The notes: generated by a model not told the origin, from the sequence alone. Positions 44,353 through 57,259 are shown, counted from the stretch's first letter. The stretch: DNA of 64,000 nucleotides from Elephas maximus indicus (GCF_024166365.1 NC_064827.1:49814635-49878634); one strand, 5' to 3'. Translations and numbers: made by a program.

Positions 44353-45397
44353 GTCTACCATCTCTGTCCATCCATTCCTGTAACCTCTAGGTTAAAAAGG
44401 AAAAAAATTAATCCTCAAATATTCCCAACATTATTAGATTTGGCGTTAAAAATTAGCAGGGGGAAATATGAGATCATTTCCTGGAGCATCTTCCAATTTC
44501 AAGGGGCTGCTGTACCTGCCACATAAGGAGTTTTGACTTAAGTCTTCTTTTCAGCTGGCCTTTGGGGAAATGGCCTTTGGTGCCAACTAGCTTTCTGTCT
44601 CTACTACTGTGTTTTTCCCAGGCTTTGTTATCTTCCTCCTCTGTCCTTCATTTTTTGCAGCTGCTCTTTCCTCCCAAGGATGGTATTCTCACTTGCCTTT
44701 CCTCATAGTCAAGATGAGGATGGACTCAGCCCCATGGCAGGACTCAGGACTGATGAAGGATTTGTGGTGCTAATCTCAACACTTGACATTGACAGCAAGA
44801 ATGGCCCAGCCCAACCCAATGTGTGTCTCCAACAGTTGGAAGGTTTTAAACCTCAGGAAAAAAAAAAAAAATTAAGGTTGCAGACAGCCTCACCCTCCAT
44901 CCCTAATTCATTTGAAATAGGAAAGAACCACCTGTTGCCTTACTCTTTTCCCCTTTCTGAGGACAGAGGAGCAGGCATCGGCATCGCAGAAGGTGTGAGC
45001 TGTTTTTGCCCAGGAGCCAAACAGGTTCAAAAGAGGATTGAATGTTTTATCACTTCTCCCTTGCTGAGTTTATTTTTAATACCTTTTATTGATTGCCAAC
45101 TTTTACTTCTGCGTCAAATCTAAAGAGACTTTTCCTGCTTTTTGAATCTCATCAGTGAATTAATTCCAGTGAGAGAAAGCACCATTTCATGTTATCATTA
45201 AATAATTGGAGAGAGTCAAGTATTGCTATCTGTTGACTTATATCTTTTCCTTCCAAGAAGGAAATCATTTTAATAAATGTCAGATTCTGATCCAGTATTT
45301 GATTTTGAATACCCATAAGGTTGGAATCATTACTTTTGAACCTCTCCTTTTTAAAAATTTTCTGATTCTTGCTGTCCCTTTAACACAAAGTACCCAA

Positions 45398-45482
45398 ACT
45401 AGAATGAGCATCAGAATTACCCAGGGTGCTGATTTAAAACAAGATTCCTCAGCTTCAGCCCCATGGGTGATTCTAACATAGC
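45398..45482 (+). mobile_element. MER5-like DNA transposon remnant
   Basis: 'agaatgagcatcagaattac', 'ccagggtgctgatttaaaac' and 'cccatgggtgattctaacat' follow the MER5A/B pattern. Orientation and limits are approximate. Confidence 0.5.
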
Positions 45483-45629
45483 CAGTCCAGCCTAGTTAAC
45501 TAACATTAGTTAGTTAATTAGTGATGAGTAACATTATTACCCAGCTGTATCATTTAATTCTGTAATTTCCAGAATTCTGCTCCTCAACATGGCCCAATCT
45601 TGATCACTGCGTATTACATTCCGCCTCTA

Positions 45630-45795
45630 AACCGAAAACCAAACCAAACCGATTGCCGTCGATTCTGACTTATAGCGACCCTATAGGACAGAGTAGAAAT
45701 GCCCCATAGAGTTTCCAAAGAGCACCTGGCAGATTTGAACTGCCGACCTCTTGGTTAGCAGCCTTAGCACTTAACCACTACACCACCAAGGTTTC
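45630..45795 (-). mobile_element. AfroSINE-type SINE, antisense
   Basis: A reverse-complement SINE runs from 'ccaaaccgattgccgtcgat' to 'accaccaaggtttcc'. It is flanked by cattccgcctcta at 45617-45629 and cattccccctcta at 45796-45808 (one mismatch). Confidence 0.9.
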
Positions 45796-47719
45796 CATTC
45801 CCCCTCTACTAATCCATAATTGGCCATGCTTTGAGACCATCTTGGCAGCACAAAGGACTCCTTATAATGCCAGGCTAATTTTATGTCAGGACATGAAGGA
45901 GAGAGAGGAGACCTGCAATGGAATCTTACATCTTGTTTGGATTCTTATGTTTACTGAGCCAGTAAAAATGTGTGGGACACCACTGCAAGTATTTACGTAG
46001 ACCTTTGATTTTTGCTACTCATCAGGGTTGGAATATTACTCCAGCAGTCTTCACACTTAGGCAAGTTACAGTACTTGAAAAAAGCTATGTAATTTGAAAT
46101 TATTTAGAAATTATATCTATTTTATCCATAATAAAACCTAATAGCCAGTTTTTGTAGAAATTGCTAGTACTTAATCAGCTATAAACGATATACCTATAAA
46201 GTATTAAGTGTTTAGAAGTATAAATGAGCCAGTACAGCTCAGAGAGAAATCTTAAAATTCAATGTCATATCCTACAAGTATCAGATTAAATTTGTGGCCA
46301 AACTCAGAAGTACAGAGTGCAGAATTTGATCCTTAGCTTATAAAGTATTTCCATCTCATCATACATCCTACAAATTTTCTTATATTCATTGGTTATAACC
46401 AGTGCTTAAACAGAGCTTTTTATACTTAATTTTAAAATAAAACTGTTAAGCAATGCTTTTGAAAACAAATCTACTGTAACTCATAGATTGGAGTGGTTAT
46501 CTTTTAAAATAGTACCCTTGGGAAGCCAGGTACTTGCTGTAGTGATGCTACTATTACTCCACACATTTTTGAAACTTTTCTTTTGGAATAGCTTCCAAAG
46601 ACATTTTGCAAACCGCATAAGAAAGCCACCTCCATTTGTATTAGTCACAGACTACACTCCCTGGTCCTTATGACCTCGCTTCTCTTCCTTCCTCAGTCCA
46701 ACTTTCCCTCTTCAGGCTTAGCTTTCCCCCGTTCTGTGCTGGAGCCAGTAACCTGAGGCTGCCGAGACTGTGCTGGTGCTGCCAAAACTAGCCAGACTTC
46801 TTAGAGTGAGAGCTTTTAGTTGTACTGAAGCAGAGTGCTGTAAAGGGAGAATCCTTAGAGTCCGGAAATGCTCCTCTGGGCTGCCGGCCTGCTGGTAACT
46901 GCCATAGGTAGTTTGCACAGGACAAAGGACTGAGTACTTGTGCTATCAACTGCAGGAAGTTGAGGAAACCTGTAATGTAAATACATGGTGTACAACATTT
47001 TTCTCCATGGAAAGTACGGAAACCAAAATATGCTTTGCGTTAACTTTAAAAATGGAAAGTCTTTCTCAGGGTACCCTTTGCCCTTCATTGCTGCCACATG
47101 AAGTCTTTGGGATGAAGGCTGCAGGTAAAGCCTGGGACAAGTTCTCCTGTGAAATGGGACGCTTTCTTCTCTTGTACGAAGTGTAACATGGCTGTGGCTC
47201 TCAGGTACTTAGGAATTTTACATAATGTTCTTCAGTAATCAGAGGCCTAATAAAAGGTACGGGAGCTTCTCCTCTAGGAGAAATTTGTAAAAAATTCAGG
47301 TTCTATGTGGATTGTGTGTTTCTAAGTGCTTCATTTTATTTTTAACAAGTGGTTCTCATATTTTATATTCATTAATTGAATGCCCTTTTACAGAGTATTA
47401 TAAATGATCTTGGGTATGATAATCAGTGGTAAAGAATCCACATATTATCATCTTTGCTACCTTCCAAGAAATTACATTATTATGGGAGATAAATATATCT
47501 GTTTGTTTCAATGTTAACAAAATAAATTGAAATAAAAATGTAAAAGGTGTCAAAGGCAATTTGCCCAAAGTAACAAAGCTAGTTAGCACAAGAGCTAAGG
47601 ATTATAATCATAGTCTAAGGAAAAAAAAAAAAAAATCCTCCAAGTAATTTAACTGAGTTTTTGTTATACCATATCAGTTACTTTCTGAGGCTTGTGGTCT
47701 TTAAGATGAGCCGTAACAT

Positions 47720-47790
47720 TGCTATAGTGGGAAGAGAATTGCATGGGGAATCAGGAGATCTGAGTTCTAGTTTTGGCTCTGCCTTTTGTA
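47720..47790 (+). mobile_element. MIR fragment cut by a SINE
   Basis: 'aatcaggagatctgagttct', 'agttttggctctgcc' match the MIR core. An AfroSINE begins right after it. Confidence 0.5.
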
Positions 47791-47792
47791 AT

Positions 47793-47945
47793 AAGGAGCC
47801 CTGCTAGCACAGTGGTTAAGAACTCAGCTGCTAACCAAAAGGTCTACAGTTCCAACCCATCAGCCGCTCCTTGGAAACCCTATGGGGCAGTTCTACTTTG
47901 TCCTATAGGGTCACTATGAGTTGGAATCGACGGCAATGGTTTTAT
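47793..47945 (+). mobile_element. AfroSINE-type SINE
   Basis: 'ggagccctgctagcacagtg' head, 'ggaaaccctatggggcagtt' body, and tail 'ggtcactatgagttggaatc'. A complete short type. Confidence 0.88.
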
Positions 47946-48049
47946 ATAACAAGCTTTTTCTCATGGGTGGCTGCCCTCTCCCATTCTGGCCAGGGATTTC
48001 CCAACCATAACCTTAGTGATCACCAACTTGACTCCCCGCGTTCTTTTTA

Positions 48050-48365
48050 TCTAGCCTCTCACCAAGTCCTGTCCATTCTACTTCGAATGTTAGTTGCATC
48101 CATTTCTAAATACATTCAAGGCCATCACTCTAGTCAAAGACTTTATTACCTCATACCCCTACCTCATCTTCCCCAGCTTCAAGCCAATCCTCACATCACT
48201 GCCACAAGAAGGAGAGTCAGATCCATTTTTTTTTATTTTTCTACTGAAAAATTTTCAGTGGCTCCCATTGAATACCGGATAAACTTCAACTTCCTTAGGT
48301 TGGCAGTCACAGCCTTCCACATTCTGGCCCCAGTCTCATCTCTTCCAACTACTCACATAAAATAA
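48050..48365 (-). mobile_element. L2 LINE remnant, antisense
   Basis: 'tcaagccaatcctcacatca', 'cagtggctcccattgaatac' and 'ccttccacattctggcccc' are classic reverse-complement L2. The apparent open frame through here, 47871-48365, spans SINE plus L2 and is not a gene. Confidence 0.65.
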
Positions 48366-49009
48366 GCGCTCTTCAGACTCACTGCTCAGCCATCTGACAA
48401 TGCCACTAAAAAGCAGGTATTCCACAGGAACAATTTTCAGCTACAAACTGGTAATAAACTATGTTTACATTTTTCTGGTTAAGTAATTTCTGTACTACTT
48501 AATTTTACAAAACTGTCTAGTCAGCTGAAGTTTGTTTGAGCTCTTAAACAAACCCAAACATTGTTTCCTTAGGAAAAGAAAACTTTTTTCCCCGGAAGTA
48601 ATTAAATCCAACTTCTAACCCTTCAGAACAGTATCAGTCTTCTCACCTGTGCGTCTGGTAGCCAAAAAAGCAGCATAGAAACTCCAGCCTTGAATGGATC
48701 ATTGTCCAGCTCTTGTACAAACCCTGACTAATAAATATTTGAGAAAGATATTCAACATTACTCATTTTCTATATGTTACTCAAAGTATTTGAGATTTCTT
48801 ATATTATTAAGGTTAATCACTAGAAATATGTTTACCTGAGTTTCATGGATTAAACCCACCAAAGATGTTCTACATTTTATTGTTAAACCGTTGGTGTTAG
48901 AAAGGGTCAGCATAAGAAAAAGCCCAATGGTGAGAATTACTGCAGATTCTATAAAGCTTATTGAATTCCTTTGTTATTTATTCTGTGTTCATGTGGTGCT
49001 CGTGTAACT

Positions 49010-49330
49010 CATTTAACAAACATTTAACTCAGTTCCTGTTATGTGTTGAGTACTGGTGCCATACACAGAAAAATAAGACCTATAGCATCTACCCTAATAA
49101 ACCACTTAGGGTAATGAACTCAGATAATATCTAAAGCAAGTAATTGCAGTAAAACATGCTAAGTACCGTAAAAGAGGAATAAACAAGGTAATATGAGGGC
49201 ACAGAGAATGGAGTGACTGATTCTGTCTGGAAAAGAAAGGGAGGCTTTGTGGAACACGTGGTATTTGAGCAGTACCCTAAAAAAGAGTTGGCTTGATTGA
49301 AGACGGGGTTATGGGTCTTCATGTGTCAGA
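49010..49330 (+). mobile_element. L2 LINE remnant, sense
   Basis: 'tatgtgttgagtactggtgc' followed by '...cacagaaaaataagacctat' and a later 'ggaggctttgtggaacacg' follow L2 order. Confidence 0.5.
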
Positions 49331-50434
49331 GGAATTGCATGAACAAAGCCATCAAAACATAAAAGAGCATGGTGTGCTTAGAGAAAACCAAGAAATTCAG
49401 TGCCGGTGAATGGTGAGGCTGGTTAGATGGAAATATAGGCTAGGGTGGCTGTATCCTTTTAAATCTAATAATTTGTTTTAAAAAATTGATGCACTGCTTT
49501 GTATCACATAAGACTGTTATAACCCTCTGAGTTTGTTTTGACTTTGTTGCCAAAGCAATAAAGCCTCACATTTGGTATATTTGCCTTGGTTCTTGGTATA
49601 TCTGGTTTATTTGTTTTCCTTTTCCACATGTAAGAAATGGTTTCTGCTTTTTTGCCTCTCTGCTTGTGAGATTCCCTGCTTAACACTGAATGCCCACTGT
49701 CTTCCTGTCCTACTGTTTATTCTATAAATATTTGTTGAGAAAACAGTCATGAAATTTACCTTCTAGTGCCCAAGTCCGTCAAGTTCCAAGTTTTCCACTT
49801 CTACAGGACTATTTCTTGACTACTGCAATTCAGTGGTACCCATTTTCACTTGTGGTTAACTCTCTGTTTTAGAACTTCCTAGGCTTAAAATTCTTTCTTT
49901 GTAGTGGTGGTCTCCCCAGCTAGACTGTAACTTTTTTCAGGGCAGGGAACAGCTTCCTGGAGTATTTCATCTGCCTCCTGGAGTATTTCATGGCATGAAG
50001 TACAGTGATGAGAAGGGGAAGAAAAACTACACCGCCATTAATGATGCCCAGATGACGAATGGGTAGGGTGGGGAACAACTGGATAGTTCCTTAGCCCCTC
50101 CCCCCACAATACCTCTCATCTCACTGGGGGTCATGAGAACTGAAAGAATTAATGCCTAGAATGGCTCCTGGCTCATAGTAACTGCACAAATGTTAGCTGC
50201 TTCTGTTATTGTAATTGCTTCCATGATTTTTCCCAAGGTTTAAAGGAAAGGCACATTAATGAAAACAGTATCATGTACCTACAAGAATAGTGTTAGAGAG
50301 ACACCTAAAACGAGTGGAGAGTTGAGAAAAATACTAAAAATTCTTAAAATTACTTTTTTAAAGGCTTAGTTATTAAGAAGGTGGTATCATGATCAGTGCC
50401 GACTGGCAGAAAGTAAATCTTTTTCATCTCTATT

Positions 50435-50454
50435 AAGAATGATACCCAAACATG
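50435..50454 (+). repeat. TSD of 5'-truncated L1, left copy
   Basis: aagaatgatacccaaacatg; repeated with one C/T difference at 51118-51137. Confidence 0.88.
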
Positions 50455-51117
50455 GTCTTAAACGCTAGCAAGCGGCCATCTAAGATGCATCAATTGGTCT
50501 CAACACACCTGGGGCAAAGAAGAATGAAGAACACCAAAGACACAAGGTAATTATGAGTCCAAGAGGCAGAAAGGGCCACATAAAGCAGAGATATTAGCCT
50601 GAGACCAGAAGAACTAGTTGGTGCCTGGCTATAACCAATGACTGCCCTAACAGGGACACAACAGAGAACCCCTGAGGTAGCAGGAGAGCAGTGGGATGCA
50701 GACCCCAAATTCTCGTAAAAAAGACCAGACTCAATGGTCTGAGACTAGAAGGATCCCAGAGGTCATGGTCCCCAGACCTTCTGTTAGCCCAAGACAGGAA
50801 CCACTCCCGGAGCCAACTCTTCAGACGGACTGGACTAGGCTATAGGATAGAAAATGATACTGGGGAAGAATGAACTTCTTGGATCAAGTAGACACATGAG
50901 ACTTTGTTGGCATATCCTGTCTGAAGGGGAGATGAGAGGGTAGAGGGGGTCAGAAGCTGGCCGAATGGACATGAAAAGAGAGAATGGAGGGAAGAGTGTG
51001 CTGTCTCATTAGGGGGAAAGCAATTAGGCGTATATAGCAAGGTGTTTATAAATTTTTATATGAGAGTCTGACTTGATTTGTAAACTTAAAGCACAATAAA
51101 AATTAAAAAAAAAAAAA
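50455..51117 (+). mobile_element. 5'-truncated L1, 3' UTR only
   Basis: About 660 bp correspond to the L1 3' UTR seen at 15380-16050 ('gtcttaaacgctagcaagc', 'agaagaactagttggtgcc', 'aggagagcagtgggatgcag'). It ends in an A-rich tail at 51103-51119. It has a 20-bp TSD and is more diverged than L1-A and L1-B. A typical short target-primed insertion. Confidence 0.9.
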
Positions 51118-51137
51118 AAGAATGATACCTAAACATG
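51118..51137 (+). repeat. TSD of 5'-truncated L1, right copy
   Basis: aagaatgatacctaaacatg, partner of 50435-50454. Confidence 0.88.
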
Positions 51138-51947
51138 AAAATGTATAAAATCTGGTTAGGATTAGGGTGATCATACATTGCACTTTGAGACAGTCCTGGT
51201 GAAATCATTAATATGCTCCCTTCTACTCTCAGATGTCCTGGTTTGGATGAAAAAAATTACATGGTCACCCTAGTTACAAGAGTGATGAAAGTCAGTGCAG
51301 AGCTACCAAAAACAAAATCAACAAAAAACTACATTTAAAAGAATGCATCATTTCTAGGCTCAGATAAAAAACATCCTTAAGTTAGTGGGAACTTGTAGGT
51401 GTAATTGTGCAAGTACAACCTGTAACCCTTGAAGAACCAGAAAACAAAAAAAGGTGCCTTCACACTGAGTTTGGTCAAAAGTCTAAATTTAAGGGGTAAA
51501 GTTGGATTCCAGAAGCCACAGACCAGGGATTTACCTTTGAATCCTAGGAGATTTCTGAAATGGATTACTAAACAATGTTTTCAATTAGCTCATGAAATCA
51601 GAATTGATAAGTCAGAATCGGTACGCTGGTTCTGTTCCCCATCCTGGGCAGCAGTTAGGGCAAGAAAACAATCTAAGTATCAGGCTGATCCTATCTAGGC
51701 AGACTTACACAGAGCACCAACACAGCTGGCATCCAGTATCCTTCTTGGCAGCCGTCTCAAGTAAAACACATGAGACGCAACACGTGATCTTTTATCTGAG
51801 TGGACCAGAGTTGGAGAGAGAAGCAATAGGTCAGCAATACCTAGCAGCTCTCTCCATAAGGTCTTGGCAATCTGTATACGTTCCATTTCTATCAATTAGT
51901 CTTGATGACTTCCTGTCCTCCAGTGCCTTAGTTTTTACATGCATCAT

Positions 51948-52475
51948 TTAAAAAATTTTTTTTCTTAATTATATTGTGGTAAATATATATATAACAAAAG
52001 TTTGCCATTTTAACCATTTTTAAGTGTACAATTCAGTGACATTAACTACATTCACCGTGTTGTGCTACCAACACCACTGTCCATGTCCGAAAGTTTTACA
52101 TCAACTCAAACGCAGTAACTCCCAGTCCCTCCTCCCCCTAGCTGATGGTAACCACTAATCAAATTTTGTCTTTATGCAATTGCCTATTCTATATATGTCC
52201 TACAATATTTGTCCTTTTGTGCTTGACTTATTTCATTCAGCATGTTTTCAAGGTTGACTCAAATCATACCATGTATCAGAATTACATTTCTCTTTATGGC
52301 TGAATAATATTTCATTGTATGTATATACCACATTTTGTTTATCCACTCATCTGTTGATGGACACTTGAGTTGTTTCCACCTTTCGGTTATTGTGAATAAT
52401 GCTGTGATGAACATCGGCGTACAAGTAAATTTTGAGTCCCTCTATTCCAGCTCCTTGGATATATACCTTAAAATA
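51948..52475 (-). mobile_element. Old L1 3' end, antisense
   Basis: 'atatgtcctacaatattt', 'tttcattcagcatgttttc', 'tatttcattgtatgtatata' and 'ccactcatctgttgatggac' are the reverse complement of the L1 ORF2 end and 3' UTR. Diverged and without open frames. Confidence 0.65.
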
Positions 52476-52770
52476 TTTTATCTCATATAAAAAATAACTC
52501 ATTTTTCCCTGATCTCTCCCTCCCCCACCTTGTATAACTTTGCTATTACCGTAAAGTACTGATGAAAGATTAATAATTCACCTGGAGGGGAGAGGGAGCC
52601 TGATGTATTTAGGAAAATACAGCTTTCTGTTCCTAGCCAAGAAGCCACTTTCTTTAGGCTCCCCAAGGCTGAGCACACACCTCTGTGCCCCTGTGGTTAA
52701 TTCACCCAATAGCACTTACAAGCATTTTATCTTTTTTTTTCCTCCTTCACTCAACTTTGAGCTCCATGAT

Positions 52771-53353
52771 GGAAGGAGCATTTTCTTTTAGATTGACATA
52801 TATATATATATATACATACATATATATATAGTTTATATACATATACTGTTTTATATATACATACTATATATATATACTGTTTTATAACATGGGTTAACAA
52901 CCCCATGTCAACACTCTTCCCTTCTCAACCTTGGGTTCCCTATTATCAGCTTTCCTGTCCCCTCCTGCCTTCTAGTCCTTGTCCTTGGGCTGGTGTGCAC
53001 CTGTAGTCTTGTTTTATGGGCCTGTCTAATCTTTGGCTGAACGGCAAACCTTCAGGGTGACTTTGTTACTGAGCTAAAAGGGTGTCTGGGGGCCATACTC
53101 TTGGGGTTTCTCCAGTCTCTGTCAAACTAGTTTGTCTGGATTTTTTTTGTTAGAATTTTGTTCTGTATTTTCCTCCAGCTCTGTCTGGGACCCTCTATTG
53201 TGATCCCTGTCAGAGCAGTCAGTGGTGGTAGCTGGGCACCATCTAGTTGTACTGGACTCAGTCTGGTGGAGGCCGTGGTAGATGTGGTCCATTAGTCCTT
53301 TGGACTAATCTTTGTGTCTTTAGTTACCTTATTTTTGGAAGGGGCATTTTCTT
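52771..53353 (-). mobile_element. Truncated L1 3' UTR, antisense, with TSD
   Basis: Between ggaaggagcattttctt (52771-52787) and ggaaggggcattttctt (53337-53353) lies an antisense L1 3'-end copy. It has an AT-repeat tail region at 52797-52887 and then phrases such as 'gggcctgtctaatctttgg', 'tgtctgggggccatactc' and 'gtggtccattagtcctttg'. It is 5'-truncated. Confidence 0.85.
52797..52887. repeat. (TA)n-rich simple repeat at the L1 tail
   Basis: Runs of TATA with CATA interruptions replace the expected poly(T) at the tail side of the antisense L1. Confidence 0.85.
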
Positions 53354-53839
53354 GTTCACTGTTGTATCCTTAACCTGGCAAAAGTAGATCATTAATACTT
53401 AATGGTAAATGTCTGATGTTTTGTAAACACACCTGGAATTTTTGTCAACTCAGTATTGCCTGTCCTTCCTCAAGGCTGAGTTACTAAGCTAGGTGACTAG
53501 CTATCTCACAACAAACTTGCAGAGTTTATGGGAAAATTTCCCAGCACCTCTGTAGGGCTCTGGAGTATCATTCTGAGATTTACGTAAATCTCTGGGTTTG
53601 GTGTGCACAGTAAGATTTTACTGTAGACACAAACTCTTAGAACTTAAAAGCCTGTTTAGGACATAGGATTGATGGTGACCAGATTCACCGAAATCCACAC
53701 CTGCAGACACAACCATCAGATAGCTGGGACTGGCAGATAAGCAGGCAGTTATGGTTATGCTTTCTTGTGTTTTATTCATTATTTATTTGGCTTTTTTTTT
53801 TCCTTTGGAGATTTACTGAGTACTAGTAGTGAGCTGGGA

Positions 53840-53994
53840 AACCCTGGTGGCGCAGTGGTTAAGAACTACGGCTGCTAACCGAAAGATTGGCAGTTCAAAT
53901 CCACCAGGCGCTCCTTGGAAACTCTATGGGGCAGTTCTACTCTGTCCTATCGGGTCGCTACGAGTCGGAATCGACTCGATGGCAACGGGTTTTG
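53840..53994 (+). mobile_element. AfroSINE-type SINE, first of a tandem pair (young)
   Basis: Very well preserved: 'accctggtggcgcagtggtt', 'tcgctacgagtcggaatcg', 'actcgatggcaacgggttt'. It retains CpGs (gcgcag, gtcgct, acgagtcgg) that decay in older copies, so it is probably the younger of the pair. Confidence 0.93.
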
Positions 53995-54005
53995 TAGTGA
54001 GCTGG

Positions 54006-54160
54006 GACCCCTGGTGGTGCAATGGTTAAGAGCTTGGCTGCTAACCAAAACGTTGGCAGTTTGAATCCACCAGCTGCTCCCTGGTAACCCTATGGGTCGG
54101 TTCTACTCTATCCTATAGTATCGCTATGAACTCGACAGCAATGGGTTTGGGTTTTTTGGT
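54006..54160 (+). mobile_element. AfroSINE-type SINE, second of a tandem pair (older)
   Basis: 'acccctggtggtgcaatggt' head and 'atcgctatgaactcgacagc' tail. It is shorter at the 3' end and has lost several CpGs compared with its neighbour. Confidence 0.9.
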
Positions 54161-54689
54161 TAGTGAGCTGGGAATACAAAGATAGTGGAGCTTCTGCTTT
54201 CAGGGCATTCACAAGGTGATAAGGGAAAGGAATACAGGTACTTCCAACTTTGCACCAGACTGGGTACTGTGAGATATATAAATGAAATTCAGTGGGATCA
54301 CAGGGGTGGGGATCGTCCTGGGGCAACGAAAGATGAATACGAGGAATTTACCAGGTGAGGTGGGGGAAGAAAAGAGCATTTTAGGAGAATTAGTGAGCTG
54401 CAATTTTTCCCTTCGAGGAACACCAAAAAAATAAGGGCAGGCCAGCCTTTCTCCAATGTGCTCTTCAAGAGGGAATTGTGATATTTCAACTAAAGGCTGG
54501 GTTTGAGTTATCTGCACATGGCTTCACATAGCTTCCCATTTTGATTCAAGTACAGTGAAAGGATCTAGAAAATAACTTTTAACTTGGAAAAGCTTATGAC
54601 TCTGGTCATCTGGATTCTGAGTAAAGTGTTCACAAGACAAAATTATTTGTGACAAAGTGAATTAGTAAAGAGTCTCAAATATAGAAATA

Positions 54690-55200
54690 TTTTATAAATA
54701 TAGTTTTATTACTTGGAAATACATACAAAAATTAAAACACAGCTAAAAACAGTTGCCAAGCAGAGGCCCTATCCAACCTGCTTTAACGAACACATTAAAC
54801 AATCATAATCAGCATAAAACAACTTAAAGTCCTGAAACTTACTGTCTTCAGAAACTTTCAACACTGCGTTTGAAAGGGTTTAAAAAAAAAATAATGGTTT
54901 TGTATTTTACACCTATTTAAATCTTTGCCCCCAGTACAGACTACTGACGTTCTAGTATGGTTCCCAAGATGTTTTACTTTAGAAAAATAGCTAAAGCTAT
55001 TAACTATAGTTATTTCCAAAACTGAAAAATTATTTGCCTGTTTCCAGTATGTTACCCTACATTCTCTATAGTTTCTCAAAAACTCCCAGTAGTTACTAAC
55101 GGAAAGCATTTGCGACTCTGGGCAGCTCTCTGGGATGTAGATCTGGGCCTAAGTCCTGAAATCATTTACGGTAGGAAGGTTTTTTTTTATTTCTCATTTT
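54690..55200 (-). other. Possible distal 3' end of the ERP44 3' UTR
   Basis: On the - strand this is unique AT-rich sequence that ends with AATAAA (rc of tttatt at about 54706-54711). It is one of several candidate poly(A) signals left of the ERP44 stop; others lie near 57357, 57657, 58590, 58830 and 58937. I cannot choose between them from sequence alone. Confidence 0.25.
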
Positions 55201-55867
55201 TGCAATTCTGTTTATGCCATTTTATCTTTTTCCAGCTGGACTATACCTCCTTGTCAGAGGGAAAAAAAATTGAGTCATTCTGCTTTTCCTGATTGTCAGT
55301 CCATTATACTACTTCATCCATTCTTCTTTTGCCCTCACTCAGGTTAAAAAAAAAAAAGTTTTTGGCAATTTCAGCATTTTTGGCAACTTTAAGCTCATTC
55401 TACCTTTAACACTTCCAATATGGTTTTATATTTCACTCTCCTCTTTTTGGCCTTTATCATGCTGCTTTTTCCTTCCTCTGTACCTGCCCTCTTTAATCTC
55501 TGACTGGCCTTCATCAGCGCTCTCTAGGCAGCTGCGCTAGAGGCTTTAGATGCCCATTCTCCATCTTCCTCTCTAGGTTCATTTGACTTTTTAAAAAATT
55601 CTTTCATTCAGAATTTCATCTTAAGTGAGTTTTCATCCTGGAACAGTTTTTGGAAAACTGGAAGAGGCAGTGAGCTGAGAAGTAGGAAAGCCTGTTCCTA
55701 GTTTTGATTTTGCAACTCAACTGTGTTCTTCAGTCTAGGCTTGAATGCCCTTCTCACAGCTGAGGAGCCAGAGGCGCAGAGTAGATTAGACAAAAAATTC
55801 CACCCATAGCTTTCTGTCTCTGATTTATGGGTCAGAGGGGAAAAAGTCTAAGTTTCAAGCTGGGTGG

Positions 55868-56066
55868 TTGTTGTTTTTGGTTGCTGTCAATTCCAACTCA
55901 TGGTGACCCCATGTGTGCAGAGTACAACTGCTCCATTGGGTTTTCAAGGCTGATACCTTTGGGAAGCAGACAGCCAGATCTTTCTTCCAAGGCACCTCTG
56001 GGCAGGTCCAAACTGCCCACCTCTTGGCTAGCAGTTTAGCGCTTTACCATTTGTGCTGCTGGGTTA
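55868..56066 (-). mobile_element. Old AfroSINE-type SINE, antisense
   Basis: 'attccaactcatggtgaccc', 'tgggttttcaaggctgatac', 'actgcccacctcttggctag' and 'cgctttaccatttgtgctg' give the reverse-complement SINE, including an internal segment absent from the short type. More diverged than the other copies. Confidence 0.75.
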
Positions 56067-56219
56067 CTACTGAATTAATGCAGAGTCCTTATTTCTCTTT
56101 CTACATTCAGTTGGTAACAAATTCCTGTGGAATCTACATCTTTGTTATCTCTTGTGTCCGCTCCTCTTCATTCCTGCTGTCACTGCCTTAGTTCTGGCCA
56201 TCACATCTCCTCTGCTAGG

Positions 56220-56770
56220 CTCGTTTTATACCTAGACCTTCATCCATAGCGTTCATTCTAAAACTTAACTATGTGCACACTTCCCTGTTTAAGATCTGTT
56301 TGTGAATCTCTACTGTCTACAAATCCCTTTGCTTAGCATACAAGGCCCTGCATGATCAGCTACCAGTTCTTTCTCCAACCTCTTTTCTCAGCTTCTTAGC
56401 TACAGGCATCCCCTTCATGCACTAGCCTTACTGCAAGAACTGTTTGCTTTTCATAATGCGTTATGCTGTTTGATTCCTCTGCTCCAATTATTTCCTCCAC
56501 CCAGATCCCTACCTCCTGAAGAATACCTATTCATCTTTAAAAATCTCAGCATAAAATCTCAATGAAATCTTTGGAGCTGACTGTTCCTTTATGTCCCATT
56601 AACCTCCATATTTTCCTATCTTCACATCAAAGCACCTATGACACTCATTCGTTTACACATCTATCTCCCAACTAGACTGTAAGCAATTCTAGGGAAGAAC
56701 TTACGCTTTACTCATCTTTGTATCCCCTTTAACACATACTATGGTACCAATAAGCTTGCACTGAATAAAT
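56220..56770 (-). mobile_element. L2 LINE remnant, antisense
   Basis: 'acaaggccctgcatgatcag', 'tacctattcatctttaaaaa', 'ccaactagactgtaagc' and 'actgaataaatgtcaaact' follow reverse-complement L2 to its 3' end. Confidence 0.7.
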
Positions 56771-57046
56771 GTCAAACTGAAATCTTCCCCATGGCTTCTC
56801 GCCAATCCTAGGGTTCAACACCTGGGGCCTAGACAATGACAGCCCTTCAAATACCTAAAGATTGCTCTCAGACCAGAGTTTTCTCCAAGGAAAACAGCCT
56901 TAACACCTATGTTTCAAAACCTCTTATGATCTTAGTTATCTTTTCATGGAATACACTTGAGCTTGTTAATGACCTTTTATAAAACTGAGCACCAATTCCT
57001 AATAAGTTGAGCCCATCAGGAGTGAAACAATTACCCAAGGTCACAC

Positions 57047-57180
57047 TGCTTTTCATTCATTCAATAAACATTTCATGACGACTAAGTGCCCAGAGATGCT
57101 AGGCACTGGTGACACAGACATAAAACTCAGTATCCTTGCCATCACTGACCTCGGTCTAAAGATGACAATGATAGGCACAG
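57047..57180 (+). mobile_element. L2 LINE 3' remnant, sense
   Basis: 'cattcattcaataaacattt' then 'gatgctaggcactggtgac' match the L2 sense strand. Confidence 0.5.
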
Positions 57181-57259
57181 GGTGATAGCCTACATCCCAA
57201 CATGCAGGAAGCCTAAATGATGCATCCTCAAATCCATTCACTTTTTTTAATAGTCACTC

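Larger units (their letters stand above)
53827..54173 (+). repeat. Triple target-site repeat around two tandem SINEs
   Basis: tagtgagctggga occurs at 53827-53839, 53995-54007 and 54161-54173, once before, between and after two complete AfroSINEs in the same orientation. Confidence 0.95.

Noticed and set aside
44680-45123. 147-codon frame downstream of STX17
   Set aside because: Includes a long A-run coding for Lys and no recognisable motif. Best seen as chance in 3' UTR or intergenic DNA.
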